This document shows positions 44,472 to 52,547 of a stretch of 64,000 nucleotides of DNA, piece after piece. Below the pieces are notes generated by a model, which was given only the letters and a program-made list of their open reading frames with translations, did not search any database and was not told the origin of the DNA. The stretch is taken from positions 1 through 64,000 of the forward strand of contig NZ_JBBMFC010000019.1 in NCBI RefSeq assembly GCF_040096225.1, read 5' to 3'. Position numbers and translations under genes: made by a program. The DNA is from Hominiventricola aquisgranensis. GTDB lineage: Bacteria; Bacillota; Clostridia; Lachnospirales; Lachnospiraceae. Positions within the stretch are counted from its first letter, which is position 1; every line of letters begins with the position of its first letter.

Positions 44472-46556
44472 TTAGTATTGATTTTCTGAGACAAGGTAGA
44501 GATTCAGGATGTCCAGTATGATACTGATGTTGCCGTCGCCCAGGATCGTACAACCGCTGATCCCGGAATCTTTGATGTTGAAATTGTTCAAGTAAGCAGG
44601 AAGCGGTTTTACAACAACCTGTTGTTCTCCAAGCAGCTCATCTACGAACAGACAGTAAGATTTGTCGCTCGCCTCTACCCAGATCAGAATACCGTCTTCG
44701 ATATTCGTGATGTCTGTTTCGATATTGTATAAATCATGGATCCGGACGATCGGATAAAACTCATCCATACACTTGATGATCTCATTGCCGCTGGCGTCCA
44801 GAATGATGGATTCTTTCTCAGCTTTGAAAGACTGCCGGATATTGGCGATCGGGATCGTGAAGATGGATTTTCCGACAGAAATCTCCATACCATCTACGAT
44901 CGCGAGCGTAAGCGGGATCTTCAAAGTGGTACAGCTTCCTTTTCCAAGTTCGCTGGTGATGGAAATGATGCCGCCGACCGATTCTACGTTCTTCTTCACA
45001 ACATCCATGCCGACTCCACGACCGGAGAACTCGGTAACTTCCTCGTTGGTAGAAAAACCGGGAATCATCAGAAGAGATAAGATCTCTTTCTGGGAATATT
45101 CGCTGGCAGGCTTTGTGAGAAGACCGTTGCGCTCTGCCTTTTCCAAAATCTTTACAGTATCCATACCGCGACCATCGTCCCGCACGGAAATAATGACCTC
45201 GCTTCCGGTATGTATTGCGGAAAGGACGATCTCTGCCTGCGCAGGCTTTCCGGCGGCGATCCGTTCTTCCGTAGTCGGTTCGACCCCGTGATCCATGGAA
45301 TTACGCACAATGTGCATGATCGGATCGCTGATACTGTCCACGATACTCTTATCGATCTCGGTGTTCTCCCCTTCGATCGTAAGCCGTACGTTTTTATTTA
45401 ATTTCTTCTTCATGTCACGAACGATCCGGTTCATCTTCTGGAACGTACCGGAGACCGGAACCATTCTAAGAGACATCGCGATGTCCTGTAAGTCATCGGT
45501 AAGCTTGCGGAGCTGTCGGGTAGACTTCAGGAAACTGTCCAGTTTCAGATTCTGGATCTCGGGAGAAGAAGTCACCATAGATTCTGTGATCACGATCTCA
45601 CCGACGATCGCCATGAGGCTGTCCAGCTTGGAAAGACTGACGCTGATCAAACTCTGCTTTGCAGGAGTTCCGGAAGAGGACGCAGCAGAGGAAGCGCTGC
45701 CTGACGCAGGGGCGGAAACGGCAGACGGATGAGAAGCATTCACCTGTTCTTTTGGCTTTTCCGCTGTGTTTTCTCCCGGCGCAGACGCCGCAGCGTGATC
45801 AAGGACTTCAAAGCTAGAGACGCTGTTGATCTCCTTGATGACATTGACGGCAACCTCTGTCAGTTCCCGGGATTCCGGGCAGACATAAAAGCCGTGTTCC
45901 TGTATAAAGTCGATCGTGTCTGAGTTGGTTTCCACATCAGCAGGATAAAACAGGAATGGAATATCCATCTCCTGAAGCGCTTTGATCACCATGAATGCGC
46001 GCAGGTTCTCCATGCCGCATCCTTCCTCGAACATGATCTTGATATACTGCGGGTAAGTTCCCTCCGGAAGAAAATCGGGAGACAACGGACCGCTTTGCGC
46101 AGAAGAAGACTTCGCATCAGAAGCAGCTCCTCCGGTCTCTTTTGCGGAAGCGTTCTTCCCGCTGATTTTTTCTAAAAAACTATTAATATCTGTAATGACA
46201 CTGTCGATATTAGTACTAAGGGGTTCATTGTTCTCCAGCTTTTCAACTTCGCTGCGCAGAGCGTCGGTTGACTGGAACATCAGATTGAACAGGTCATTTT
46301 TATGGGACTCGCTCAGGGCATCAAGTCCATTTTCGCGAATATAGAAGAACAAGTCCTCGATATGATGCGCGATCTCCATCAAAGGAGAGAATTCCATCAT
46401 AGCAGAGGAACCTTTGATCGTATGCATGATGCGGAAGATTTCATTGACGTCGTTCGTTGTAAAATCTTCATTTTTTTCAGCTTCTATCAAAAGTTCATCC
46501 AATTGATCTAATAAAGTGTTTGTTTCATAGAGATACATTTCAAGCATGTTATCCAT
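44472..46556 (-). CDS. cheA: Chemotaxis histidine kinase CheA
   Basis: 694 aa. P1 HPt domain with phosphorylated His45 (IMHTIKGSSAMM), a Pro/Ser/Ala-rich linker and CheY-binding P2-like region, P3 dimerisation helices, P4 ATPase (N box HIVRNSMDHG, G1 DDGRGMD, G2 GRGVGMDVVK) and a C-terminal CheW-like P5 domain. It phosphorylates CheY, CheB and CheV. It is divergent from the ylqG-type gene across 89 bp. Confidence 0.97.
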   Translation of the reverse strand: MDNMLEMYLYETNTLLDQLDELLIEAEKNEDFTTNDVNEIFRIMHTIKGSSAMMEFSPLMEIAHHIEDLFFYIRENGLDALSESHKNDLFNLMFQSTDALRSEVEKLENNEPLSTNIDSVITDINSFLEKISGKNASAKETGGAASDAKSSSAQSGPLSPDFLPEGTYPQYIKIMFEEGCGMENLRAFMVIKALQEMDIPFLFYPADVETNSDTIDFIQEHGFYVCPESRELTEVAVNVIKEINSVSSFEVLDHAAASAPGENTAEKPKEQVNASHPSAVSAPASGSASSAASSSGTPAKQSLISVSLSKLDSLMAIVGEIVITESMVTSSPEIQNLKLDSFLKSTRQLRKLTDDLQDIAMSLRMVPVSGTFQKMNRIVRDMKKKLNKNVRLTIEGENTEIDKSIVDSISDPIMHIVRNSMDHGVEPTTEERIAAGKPAQAEIVLSAIHTGSEVIISVRDDGRGMDTVKILEKAERNGLLTKPASEYSQKEILSLLMIPGFSTNEEVTEFSGRGVGMDVVKKNVESVGGIISITSELGKGSCTTLKIPLTLAIVDGMEISVGKSIFTIPIANIRQSFKAEKESIILDASGNEIIKCMDEFYPIVRIHDLYNIETDITNIEDGILIWVEASDKSYCLFVDELLGEQQVVVKPLPAYLNNFNIKDSGISGCTILGDGNISIILDILNLYLVSENQY

Positions 46557-46645
46557 AATATAAGCACCGCCTTATGTTTAATACATTTTTAATATCGTCA
46601 GGCAAATGTGAAAAGATAAGAGAAAATTATAGAGTAGGTGAAAAA

Positions 46646-48064
46646 ATGTCAAATATTTTAAAAATTTCCACGCCAATCTCAGGGTATGAGAACAATGTGA
46701 GCAAACAGGATCCGCAGATGAAAAATGATGTCGGGATCAAAAATCCGGTGAATCCGGACAAGGTCGTGCGAGCCGACAGTCGTGCCGAATATGGGAATGA
46801 ACGTGGCGTTCAGCAGGGACTTTCTTATGAATCGAACTTTGGCAATTTTGTCCGTACATTGGCAAATATCCCGCGGGCAAGTGAGATCATGTCGAAAATG
46901 TTGTTCTCGGGAATGAGAAACGTGATCGAAGCAGGGATCGGAACCGGCATGGCGGAAGAGATCCATATGCTTTTGGGGATGTTGGAGATGGATCCGCAAA
47001 AGTTAAAAGAATTTTTGAAGAGCCAGATGAATGGTTCCAATAAGATGAAAGGCTCTCTTTTTGAACTGCTGCGCGGCGTGATGAAAGAAGCGGGAAGTGT
47101 GGAACTCAAAGCGGGGATCCTTGACTTTTTGAAAAAATATAACGATATGTCTTCCGGAAAGCATATCATGACCAACATAAAAGGGGAATTAAAAGAGATT
47201 GAAAGCTATATGTTCCGAAATGAACGGGCAGGCCTGCAAAGACTGACGCAGCAGTTATTACCGCATAGTCAGGAGAACATGGAGAAGAATATCAAACTTC
47301 TGAAATCAGATATTATCCCATTTCTCGGAAATTATATTTCGGAGACGAGGAATCTGGGCAAGATCAGGGATTTGATCAACTTGCTGACGTTTAATACTTC
47401 CCGTTATGAGAATGGTAATCTTGACGGTGTGGTAGACGCGTTCAAACGGCTGTCCGATTTTCCGGCGTTCCGCAGACATTTTGCAAGCATGGACAGAGCA
47501 GAGATCCGTGAACTGTTCCAGAATATTGATTTTGACCGCGCGGCAGGCAAGGAGGAATGGTCGGAGCAATTCCTTTCGTTACTCCGTATGGGAGCAGAGG
47601 GAAAAGCCGGGATTGAAAATAAAGAAGATTTTATGACGCTGCTCCATGGAATGTTGATCAATGAAAGCGTGTATATGCCGGTTCTGCATGTAACGCTTCC
47701 GTTTATCCTGGATGGAACTCCGGTGTTCTCGGAAATCTGGCTGGATCCGGATGATTCGTCAGGTGGTGGAGAGACGCCCGGAGAAAGCGGCGTGAAATTA
47801 CTTTTGAAATTCGACATGAAAGAAGTGGGATTTTTTGATATTTTCTGTTATTATGAGGAGGGGAAAATGGATCTTCTTCTTCACTATCCGGAAAATCTGC
47901 TTCCAAAGGAAAAAGAGATCCGTGAGGGGATCGCAGACATTTTGAAAAAGAATGGAATGGAGATCCGCTATCTGGCAGTAGAACAGGGAAAAGAATCCAT
48001 TCCGGTGTCGGCTGCGTTCCCACAGATCTATGAAAGGAGAAATATGGTAAATGTCACAATATGA
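46646..48064 (+). CDS. YlqG-like flagellar-locus protein upstream of flhX
   Basis: 472 aa from ATG 46646 (AGTAGGTGAAAAA). The first 70 residues are low complexity, the middle is helical and the C-terminal part (about 360-465) is beta-rich with VLHVTLPFILDGTPVFSEIW and VKLLLKFDMKEVGFFDI, an arrangement reminiscent of FliK C-terminal domains. The partner gene flhX overlaps by 14 bp, as ylqG-ylqH do in Bacillus subtilis. Function is unproven. Confidence 0.8.
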   Translation: MSNILKISTPISGYENNVSKQDPQMKNDVGIKNPVNPDKVVRADSRAEYGNERGVQQGLSYESNFGNFVRTLANIPRASEIMSKMLFSGMRNVIEAGIGTGMAEEIHMLLGMLEMDPQKLKEFLKSQMNGSNKMKGSLFELLRGVMKEAGSVELKAGILDFLKKYNDMSSGKHIMTNIKGELKEIESYMFRNERAGLQRLTQQLLPHSQENMEKNIKLLKSDIIPFLGNYISETRNLGKIRDLINLLTFNTSRYENGNLDGVVDAFKRLSDFPAFRRHFASMDRAEIRELFQNIDFDRAAGKEEWSEQFLSLLRMGAEGKAGIENKEDFMTLLHGMLINESVYMPVLHVTLPFILDGTPVFSEIWLDPDDSSGGGETPGESGVKLLLKFDMKEVGFFDIFCYYEEGKMDLLLHYPENLLPKEKEIREGIADILKKNGMEIRYLAVEQGKESIPVSAAFPQIYERRNMVNVTI

Positions 48065-48398
48065 TACACTGGAACAAAAAGCAGTTGCATTGAAGTATGA
48101 TGAGACGCAGAACTCTGCGCCGGTGATCGTTGCATCCGGTATGGGATATGTCGCTGAAAAGATCGTTGAGATCGCGAATGACAATGGCATTCCGGTTTAT
48201 GAGGATAATTCGTTGGCTACGGTACTGGCACAGATGAAACTGGGGAAAGAGATCCCGCCGGAATTGTACCAGACGATCGTGGACATTTATGCTTATTTTT
48301 TAAGATATGTTCCGAAACATGCGGATGAGACACAAGAAGCAATACGAGAAGAAACAACTGCGGAAGAAGCGCATAGCGAGGAAGTTAAGAAAAAATAA
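48051..48398 (+). CDS. flhX: FlhX (FlhB C-terminal domain homologue, YlqH-like)
   Basis: 115 aa, equal to the cytoplasmic domain of FlhB without its membrane part. AVALKYDETQNSAPVIVASGMGYVAEKIVEIA aligns with FlhB residues after the autocleavage site (short core AVALKYD and APVIVASG). The NPTH motif is missing, so it represents the processed half only. Homologues can partly replace cleaved FlhB in export switching. The C-terminal tail is Glu/Lys rich. Confidence 0.92.
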   Translation: MSQYDTLEQKAVALKYDETQNSAPVIVASGMGYVAEKIVEIANDNGIPVYEDNSLATVLAQMKLGKEIPPELYQTIVDIYAYFLRYVPKHADETQEAIREETTAEEAHSEEVKKK

Positions 48399-48411
48399 CA
48401 GAATCAGGATC

Positions 48412-48466
48412 AAAAAGAGGGACTGCCTTATGCAAACGCTGCGTCGGGCGAATGTCCCTCTTTTTC
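48412..48466. terminator. Terminator after flhX
   Basis: AAAAAGAGGGAC (48412-48423) pairs with GTCCCTCTTTTT (48454-48465), with T runs on both strands, so it can serve flhX (+) and the PilZ gene (-). Confidence 0.8.
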
Positions 48467-48485
48467 TTATGTAGATTTACCGGAA

Positions 48486-49112
48486 TCACAGACGGCGGTG
48501 AGATTTACTCTGGATCAGATTTTCCTTGAAAATGAAACCGCGAAGCACAGATTCGGCTTGCTGGGGAAGATCCAGAAAACGGCATCCGTAACAGTAAACG
48601 CCGGGAGTTCTTGCAGGATATCTTTTCAATATGAGTGCGGTAATGAAAACCGGTTCAGCCCCTTTTGTAAATATAAAAGAAAAGGTTTTATCAACCTGAA
48701 ACTCCTGGTCAGTAATAAATTTCAAACCGCCGACGCTGATGTCCACAACGGAAATTGTTGTGTTTTTAGATGTACCTTGTGGAACGATGGTCAGAGGAAA
48801 AGAGAGATCGATGCGTAATTCCGTACGGTAATCCGGTAAATCCAAAGTCTCTGTTTCTGTTAAATACCATGTCCGATCAGTCTGGGGAACATAAAATTCG
48901 TTAAAAACACCGGTGGTTGTACAAAGGAATGAAGTATAGTCATTCGGGGCTTCCCCGGGCATCAGATAGACTTGCTTTGGAAGTGGACTTTCCGGGGGGG
49001 AAGAAAAAATAAATGTATAGGAAGCTGGATTACGGGTGTACTTTATTTTCGCAAGAAAGCGGGAATCAGTTGTGTAGAGCATCCCAATTTCTGCATTGAT
49101 TAATGGGTTCAT
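48486..49112 (-). CDS. PilZ domain protein, YcgR-like
   Basis: 208 aa. An N-terminal YcgR-N-like beta domain (about residues 1-90) precedes a PilZ domain with both cyclic-di-GMP signatures intact: RxxxR (Arg96, Arg100) and DxSxxG (Asp124, Ser126, Gly129). YcgR-type proteins slow the motor when cyclic-di-GMP is high by binding MotA or the switch. It lies between the ylqG-flhX pair and fliC and has its own sigmaA-type promoter. Confidence 0.93.
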   Translation of the reverse strand: MNPLINAEIGMLYTTDSRFLAKIKYTRNPASYTFIFSSPPESPLPKQVYLMPGEAPNDYTSFLCTTTGVFNEFYVPQTDRTWYLTETETLDLPDYRTELRIDLSFPLTIVPQGTSKNTTISVVDISVGGLKFITDQEFQVDKTFSFIFTKGAEPVFITALILKRYPARTPGVYCYGCRFLDLPQQAESVLRGFIFKENLIQSKSHRRL

Positions 49113-49151
49113 ATAAGTGCCTCCTGAAACTATAATATAGGATATGGGTAT

Positions 49152-49180
49152 ATTATATCGGATATAAAAATAATGGTCAA
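49152..49180 (-). promoter_or_regulatory. SigmaA promoter of the PilZ gene
   Basis: On the minus strand TTGACC (49175-49180), a 17-base spacer, then a perfect TATAAT (49152-49157), 40 bp before the PilZ start. It differs from the sigma28-like promoters of the late flagellar genes. Confidence 0.8.
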
Positions 49181-49293
49181 CAGCTTTCTGGTGAAGCGGA
49201 AACGTGATATTTTAGAACGATCTATTTCCTAATTTATTATATGAGTGTGATGGACGGTTTATGACAAAACAGCGGGAATATTTCGTGAAAAGG

Positions 49294-49320
49294 AAAAGAC
49301 TTCCGAGAAATCCCCGGAAG
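49294..49320 (-). terminator. Terminator of fliC
   Basis: CTTCCG (minus strand, 49315-49320) and CGGAAG (49300-49305) form a stem around a short loop, with a T-rich tail CTTTTCC after it on the minus strand. It is 30 bp beyond the fliC stop. Confidence 0.65.
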
Positions 49321-49351
49321 CCTTTTTGATAAAATAGGGTGTGTGTATGTA

Positions 49352-50554
49352 TTACTGTAATAACTGAAGAACTCCCTGCGGAAGCTGATTTGCCTGTGCA
49401 AGCATTGCCTGAGAAGACTGAACAAGAATGTTGTTCTTTGTATAAGCCATCATCTCATTTGCCATGTCTACGTCACGGATCCGGCTTTCAGCAGCGGTCA
49501 TGTTCTCAGCTGTTACACTCAGGTTGTTGATCGTGTGCTCCAGACGGTTCTGGATCGCACCAAGATCACCACGAGTAGAAGATACAGAGTTGATTGCAGA
49601 CTTGATCTTGTCAACTGCAGTCTGTGCTCCAACCTGTGTGCTGATGTCGATATCAGCGATTCCAAGAGCCTCCGCATGCATATCGCCAACAGAAACTGCC
49701 ATCTGGTTGAAATCTGCGGAAGTATCACCGATCTGAAGTGTTAAAGACTTTCCTTTTGCTGGTGTCGTTGTGGCTGTTCCTGCGAAGCCGTCACCAGTCG
49801 TTAAGGCAGTTGTACCTGCACCTGTTACCGTAGCGCTTGCAAGAAGACTGCTCATTTTTGCCCGATCTTCTTTTGCAACATCGTCAATATTAGCATTTGC
49901 CAATGCTTCCTTGATCGCAGATGCGGAGTGAGCCACAGTAGCGTCCATTTTCAGTGTGATCTTGCCGTCAGCACCAACTGTTGCTTCAATCTTATCTTTG
50001 GCGCTGGCTTTATGCTCTAATGCTACGCTGATGTCATTGCCTTTGAACTGCTCAGCAAATGTAAATTTCAAATCAACTGCAGCGTTTGTACCTGCTTCTG
50101 GACCGTTCAGTGTAGTTGTTGTCTTTGTAGACAGGGAACCGTCTAACAGGTTGATTCCGTTGAAGTTTGTAGAGTCTGCGATACGGTCAATCTCATCTTT
50201 CAGGGAAGCGATCTCTTTCTGCAGGTTTGCACGGTCTACTGCGTTGTCGTATGTTCCGTTAGCGGACTGGTCAGCCAGCTCTACCATACGGTTCAGCATG
50301 GAGTGAACTTCTGTCAATGCTCCCTCTGCTGTCTGTACAAGAGATACGCCGTCCTGCGCGTTCTTCTGTGCTGTGTTCAGACCTGTGATCTGTGCACGCA
50401 TCTTTTCGGAAATTGCAAGTCCTGCTGCGTCGTCTCCGGCACGGTTGATCTTATAACCGGAAGATAATTTCTCTAAGTTCTTGGAAACTGCACTGTTGTT
50501 TCCTGTTAAGTTTCTGTAAGAGTTCAATGCTGCGATATTGTGCTGAATTCTCAT
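49352..50554 (-). CDS. fliC: Flagellin FliC
   Basis: 400 aa. The conserved N-terminal D0/D1 (starting MRIQHNIAALNSYRNLTGNN; includes LSSGYKINRAGDDAAGLAISEKMR region) and C-terminal D1/D0 (VDMANEMMAYTKNNILVQSSQAMLAQANQ region, ending QGVLQLLQ) flank a variable, Ala/Thr-rich central domain. The TLR5-contact region reads LNRMVELADQSANG. Strong expression is expected: GGAGG SD, sigma28-like promoter and a CsrA-type leader. Confidence 0.98.
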   Translation of the reverse strand: MRIQHNIAALNSYRNLTGNNSAVSKNLEKLSSGYKINRAGDDAAGLAISEKMRAQITGLNTAQKNAQDGVSLVQTAEGALTEVHSMLNRMVELADQSANGTYDNAVDRANLQKEIASLKDEIDRIADSTNFNGINLLDGSLSTKTTTTLNGPEAGTNAAVDLKFTFAEQFKGNDISVALEHKASAKDKIEATVGADGKITLKMDATVAHSASAIKEALANANIDDVAKEDRAKMSSLLASATVTGAGTTALTTGDGFAGTATTTPAKGKSLTLQIGDTSADFNQMAVSVGDMHAEALGIADIDISTQVGAQTAVDKIKSAINSVSSTRGDLGAIQNRLEHTINNLSVTAENMTAAESRIRDVDMANEMMAYTKNNILVQSSQAMLAQANQLPQGVLQLLQ

Positions 50555-50560
50555 TGTAAA

Positions 50561-50603
50561 ATTCCTCCTTGAATTAAAATCCTGCCGGAAATCCTTTTCC
50601 GGC
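50561..50603 (-). promoter_or_regulatory. fliC mRNA leader: hairpin and SD with CsrA-type GGA sites
   Basis: On the minus strand GCCGGAA / TTCCGGC (50584-50603) form a 7-bp stem presenting an AAGGAT loop, an ideal CsrA site. A second site overlaps the SD (AAGGAGGAAT, 50561-50570), 7 bases before ATG. This copies the two-site arrangement of the Bacillus subtilis hag leader. Confidence 0.7.
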
Positions 50604-50713
50604 TTTGCTTCTGTCAGTGATTGTTATAAAGTAAAGAGGAATACTCCAGACTGCCGGCAAGTGTCTTGATAAGTACACCTTTTTGGACTTCATAAAATCA
50701 CTGTACACCTATA

Positions 50714-50740
50714 TTATCGTTAGGTAGATCAAAAACTTAA
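50714..50740 (-). promoter_or_regulatory. Sigma28 promoter of fliC
   Basis: TTAAGTTT (50733-50740), 11 bases, then AACGATAA (50714-50721) on the minus strand. Seven of eight -35 and six of eight -10 positions match TAAAGTTT-N11-GCCGATAA with exact spacing. Confidence 0.75.
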
Positions 50741-50769
50741 GTATATTTTTTAAGATTTATTTTTTTCTT

Positions 50770-51082
50770 TTAAAAGTTATGTATTTTGATACTTTGTTGT
50801 TTTTCATATTCTGAAATTTTTGTGTAGAGCCTACTTCTGCCTATATTACAAATCTCTGCAAATTCATGGATCGTTAGCTGCTTTTTTCGCCAACGCTGAT
50901 AGAGTTCCGGGAAATTCTGCGGGAGTGTACTTCGGGGTTTCCCAAATCTTACTCCGCGCATTTTTGCGGCGGCATTTCCTTCTGCCTGTCGCTGACGGAT
51001 TGTTTCACGCTCGTCTTTTCGTAACAATAATATCTCCGGATTTCAGTTTTTTTAACATGGACTTGATTCTGAAAATGTTAGG
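50770..51082 (-). pseudogene. Remnant of a serine recombinase (resolvase/invertase)
   Basis: An upstream piece reads IKSMLKKLKSGDIIVTK, the start of the resolvase catalytic core, and ends at a stop in about 17 codons. A shift of frame then leads into ERETIRQRQAEGNAAAKMRG and a C-terminal helix-turn-helix (LTIHEFAEICNIGRSRLYTKI). The active-site Ser region and the DRLGR segment are missing, so about 60-80 internal residues are deleted. No function is expected. Confidence 0.75.
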
Positions 51083-51151
51083 TCAATCTGTAGGTCAATC
51101 AACCTATATGAATGACTGGAATAGCCTGTGGTTACAAGGGAAATCAGGTGT

Positions 51152-51207
51152 AGTAAGACGGACTCTGACTCCGTCATTTCAAGGTTCGAATCCTTGTAGC
51201 CCTGCTA
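51152..51207 (+). tRNA. tRNA-Gln(CTG) 3' remnant
   Basis: An anticodon arm (ACGGA / TCCGT with 7-base loop CTCTGAC, anticodon CTG at 51165-51167, T33 and A37 as expected), a 5-base variable loop and a T arm (CAAGG-TTCGAAT-CCTTG) are intact, followed by an acceptor-like TAGCCCT-G-CTA. The 5' half is wrong: the D-arm space is about 12 bases and no full partner for TAGCCCT is upstream. It may be an integration scar. Confidence 0.6.
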
Positions 51208-51212
51208 CTTGA

Positions 51213-51242
51213 GAGCTTTCCTGAAAAGGAAAGCTCTTTTTT
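51213..51242 (+). terminator. Terminator after the tRNA remnant
   Basis: GAGCTTTCC (51213-51221) pairs with GGAAAGCTC (51228-51236), followed by six T residues. Confidence 0.85.
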
Positions 51243-51329
51243 ACGTTGTACAGATTTTGGAAAAAGGAAAGCTCAATAAAAAAGCATCGATGTACACCTT
51301 CAGGATGACATCGATGCTGTTAGACTTTA

Positions 51330-52457
51330 TCAGATCTCTTTCAATTCATAGGAACGGCTTCCAAGGCCGATCTTCTCACCCTGATCCAGGGTAGCTTCCC
51401 ACTCTACATTCGGATTGGAATCCTTGAAATGATTGTGGTGGCAGACCCAGTCGGGTTTTGCCAGATTTTCGCCGAGCTGGCTGTTGGCGATTGGAGTTGC
51501 CTTCAGGCAGGCATCAGCACAGGCCTGATCCAGCGCGATCGGGTCAAAGCTTGCGAACATTCCGATATCCGGCAGGATCGGCGCGTCATTTTCACCGTGA
51601 CAGTCACAGTTAGGGCTGATGTCCTGAACCAGAGAGATATGGAAGCAAGGACGGTCGTGACAGACAGCTTGTGCATATTCTGCCATCTTGCGGTCCAGAA
51701 GCTCGTTAGCGCTGTCATTCGGATTGTAGACTGCGTCAAAGCTGCAGGCTCCGATACAACGGCCACAGCCTTTGCATTTATCATAATCAATAACGGCTTT
51801 TTTGTTCGGATAAGAGATAGCATCACTTCCGCATTCTTTGGCACAGCGTTTGCAGCCACGGCACAGATTTTCATCAATAGCCGGTTTTCCACTCTTGTGC
51901 TGTTCCATTTTACCGGCACGACTTCCACAGCCCATACCGATATTCTTAACTGTACCACCAAAACCGGTAGATTCATGACCTTTGAAATGGGTCAGACTGA
52001 TGAAGATATCTGCATCCATGATAGCGCGGCCGATCTTTGCGGTTTTACAATACTCACCGTTTACAACGGGAACTTCGATCTCGTCTGTTCCGCGAAGTCC
52101 ATCTCCGATCAGAATCTGACAGCCAGTGCTGATGGTGTTGAATCCGTTCAGGTTCGCACAGTCCAGGTGTTCCAGTGCATTCTTGCGGCTGCCCGGATAT
52201 AGTGTATTACAGTCAGTCAGGAACGGCAGTCCCCCCTGTTCCTTACATAGATCTGCCACTGCTTTTGCATAGTTGGGGCGCAGGAATGCCAGATTGCCCA
52301 GCTCACCGAAATGCATTTTGATAGCTACGAACTTTCCATCCATGTCAATATTGCGGATACCGGCAGCAATGCAGAGCTTTTTCAGCTTGTCAATCTGGCT
52401 GGTGCCTACCGGACATCGGAAGTTAGTAAAATAGACAGTTGATTTTTCCAATATCAT
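51330..52457 (-). CDS. DUF362 protein with two 4Fe-4S ferredoxin motifs
   Basis: 375 aa. The DUF362 core (about residues 5-190, with AIKMHFGELGN and FISLTHFKGHESTGFGG) is followed by two CxxCxxCxxxC motifs (CRGCKRCAKEC near 198, CKGCGRCIGAC near 228), each binding one 4Fe-4S cluster. It is likely a cytoplasmic electron-transfer or radical-linked protein; substrate unknown. SD GGAGGG precedes the start. Confidence 0.92.
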   Translation of the reverse strand: MILEKSTVYFTNFRCPVGTSQIDKLKKLCIAAGIRNIDMDGKFVAIKMHFGELGNLAFLRPNYAKAVADLCKEQGGLPFLTDCNTLYPGSRKNALEHLDCANLNGFNTISTGCQILIGDGLRGTDEIEVPVVNGEYCKTAKIGRAIMDADIFISLTHFKGHESTGFGGTVKNIGMGCGSRAGKMEQHKSGKPAIDENLCRGCKRCAKECGSDAISYPNKKAVIDYDKCKGCGRCIGACSFDAVYNPNDSANELLDRKMAEYAQAVCHDRPCFHISLVQDISPNCDCHGENDAPILPDIGMFASFDPIALDQACADACLKATPIANSQLGENLAKPDWVCHHNHFKDSNPNVEWEATLDQGEKIGLGSRSYELKEI

Positions 52458-52483
52458 ACCCTCCTGTGTGATAACATAAAAAT

Positions 52484-52518
52484 GACAGCTATATAGAAGT
52501 TTTTTCTATATAGCTGTC
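52484..52518 (-). terminator. Terminator of the PepSY gene
   Basis: GACAGCTATATAGAA (52484-52498) pairs perfectly with TTCTATATAGCTGTC (52504-52518); on the minus strand ATTTTTATG follows. It lies 30 bp beyond the PepSY gene stop and in front of the DUF362 gene, so it could also attenuate a transcript starting from a TATAAT near 52522-52527. Confidence 0.7.
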
Positions 52519-52547
52519 TAAATTATACTACGAAACGAACTGTAAAA

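Noticed and set aside
50820..51212. Plus-strand open frame crossing the recombinase remnant and the tRNA remnant
   Set aside because: It runs through the tRNA and has no SD; the minus-strand frame matches the recombinase family.
51330..51430. Possible tmRNA or second RNA gene after the tRNA remnant
   Set aside because: No tmRNA-like acceptor or tag region is found; the DUF362 gene begins to occupy the region.
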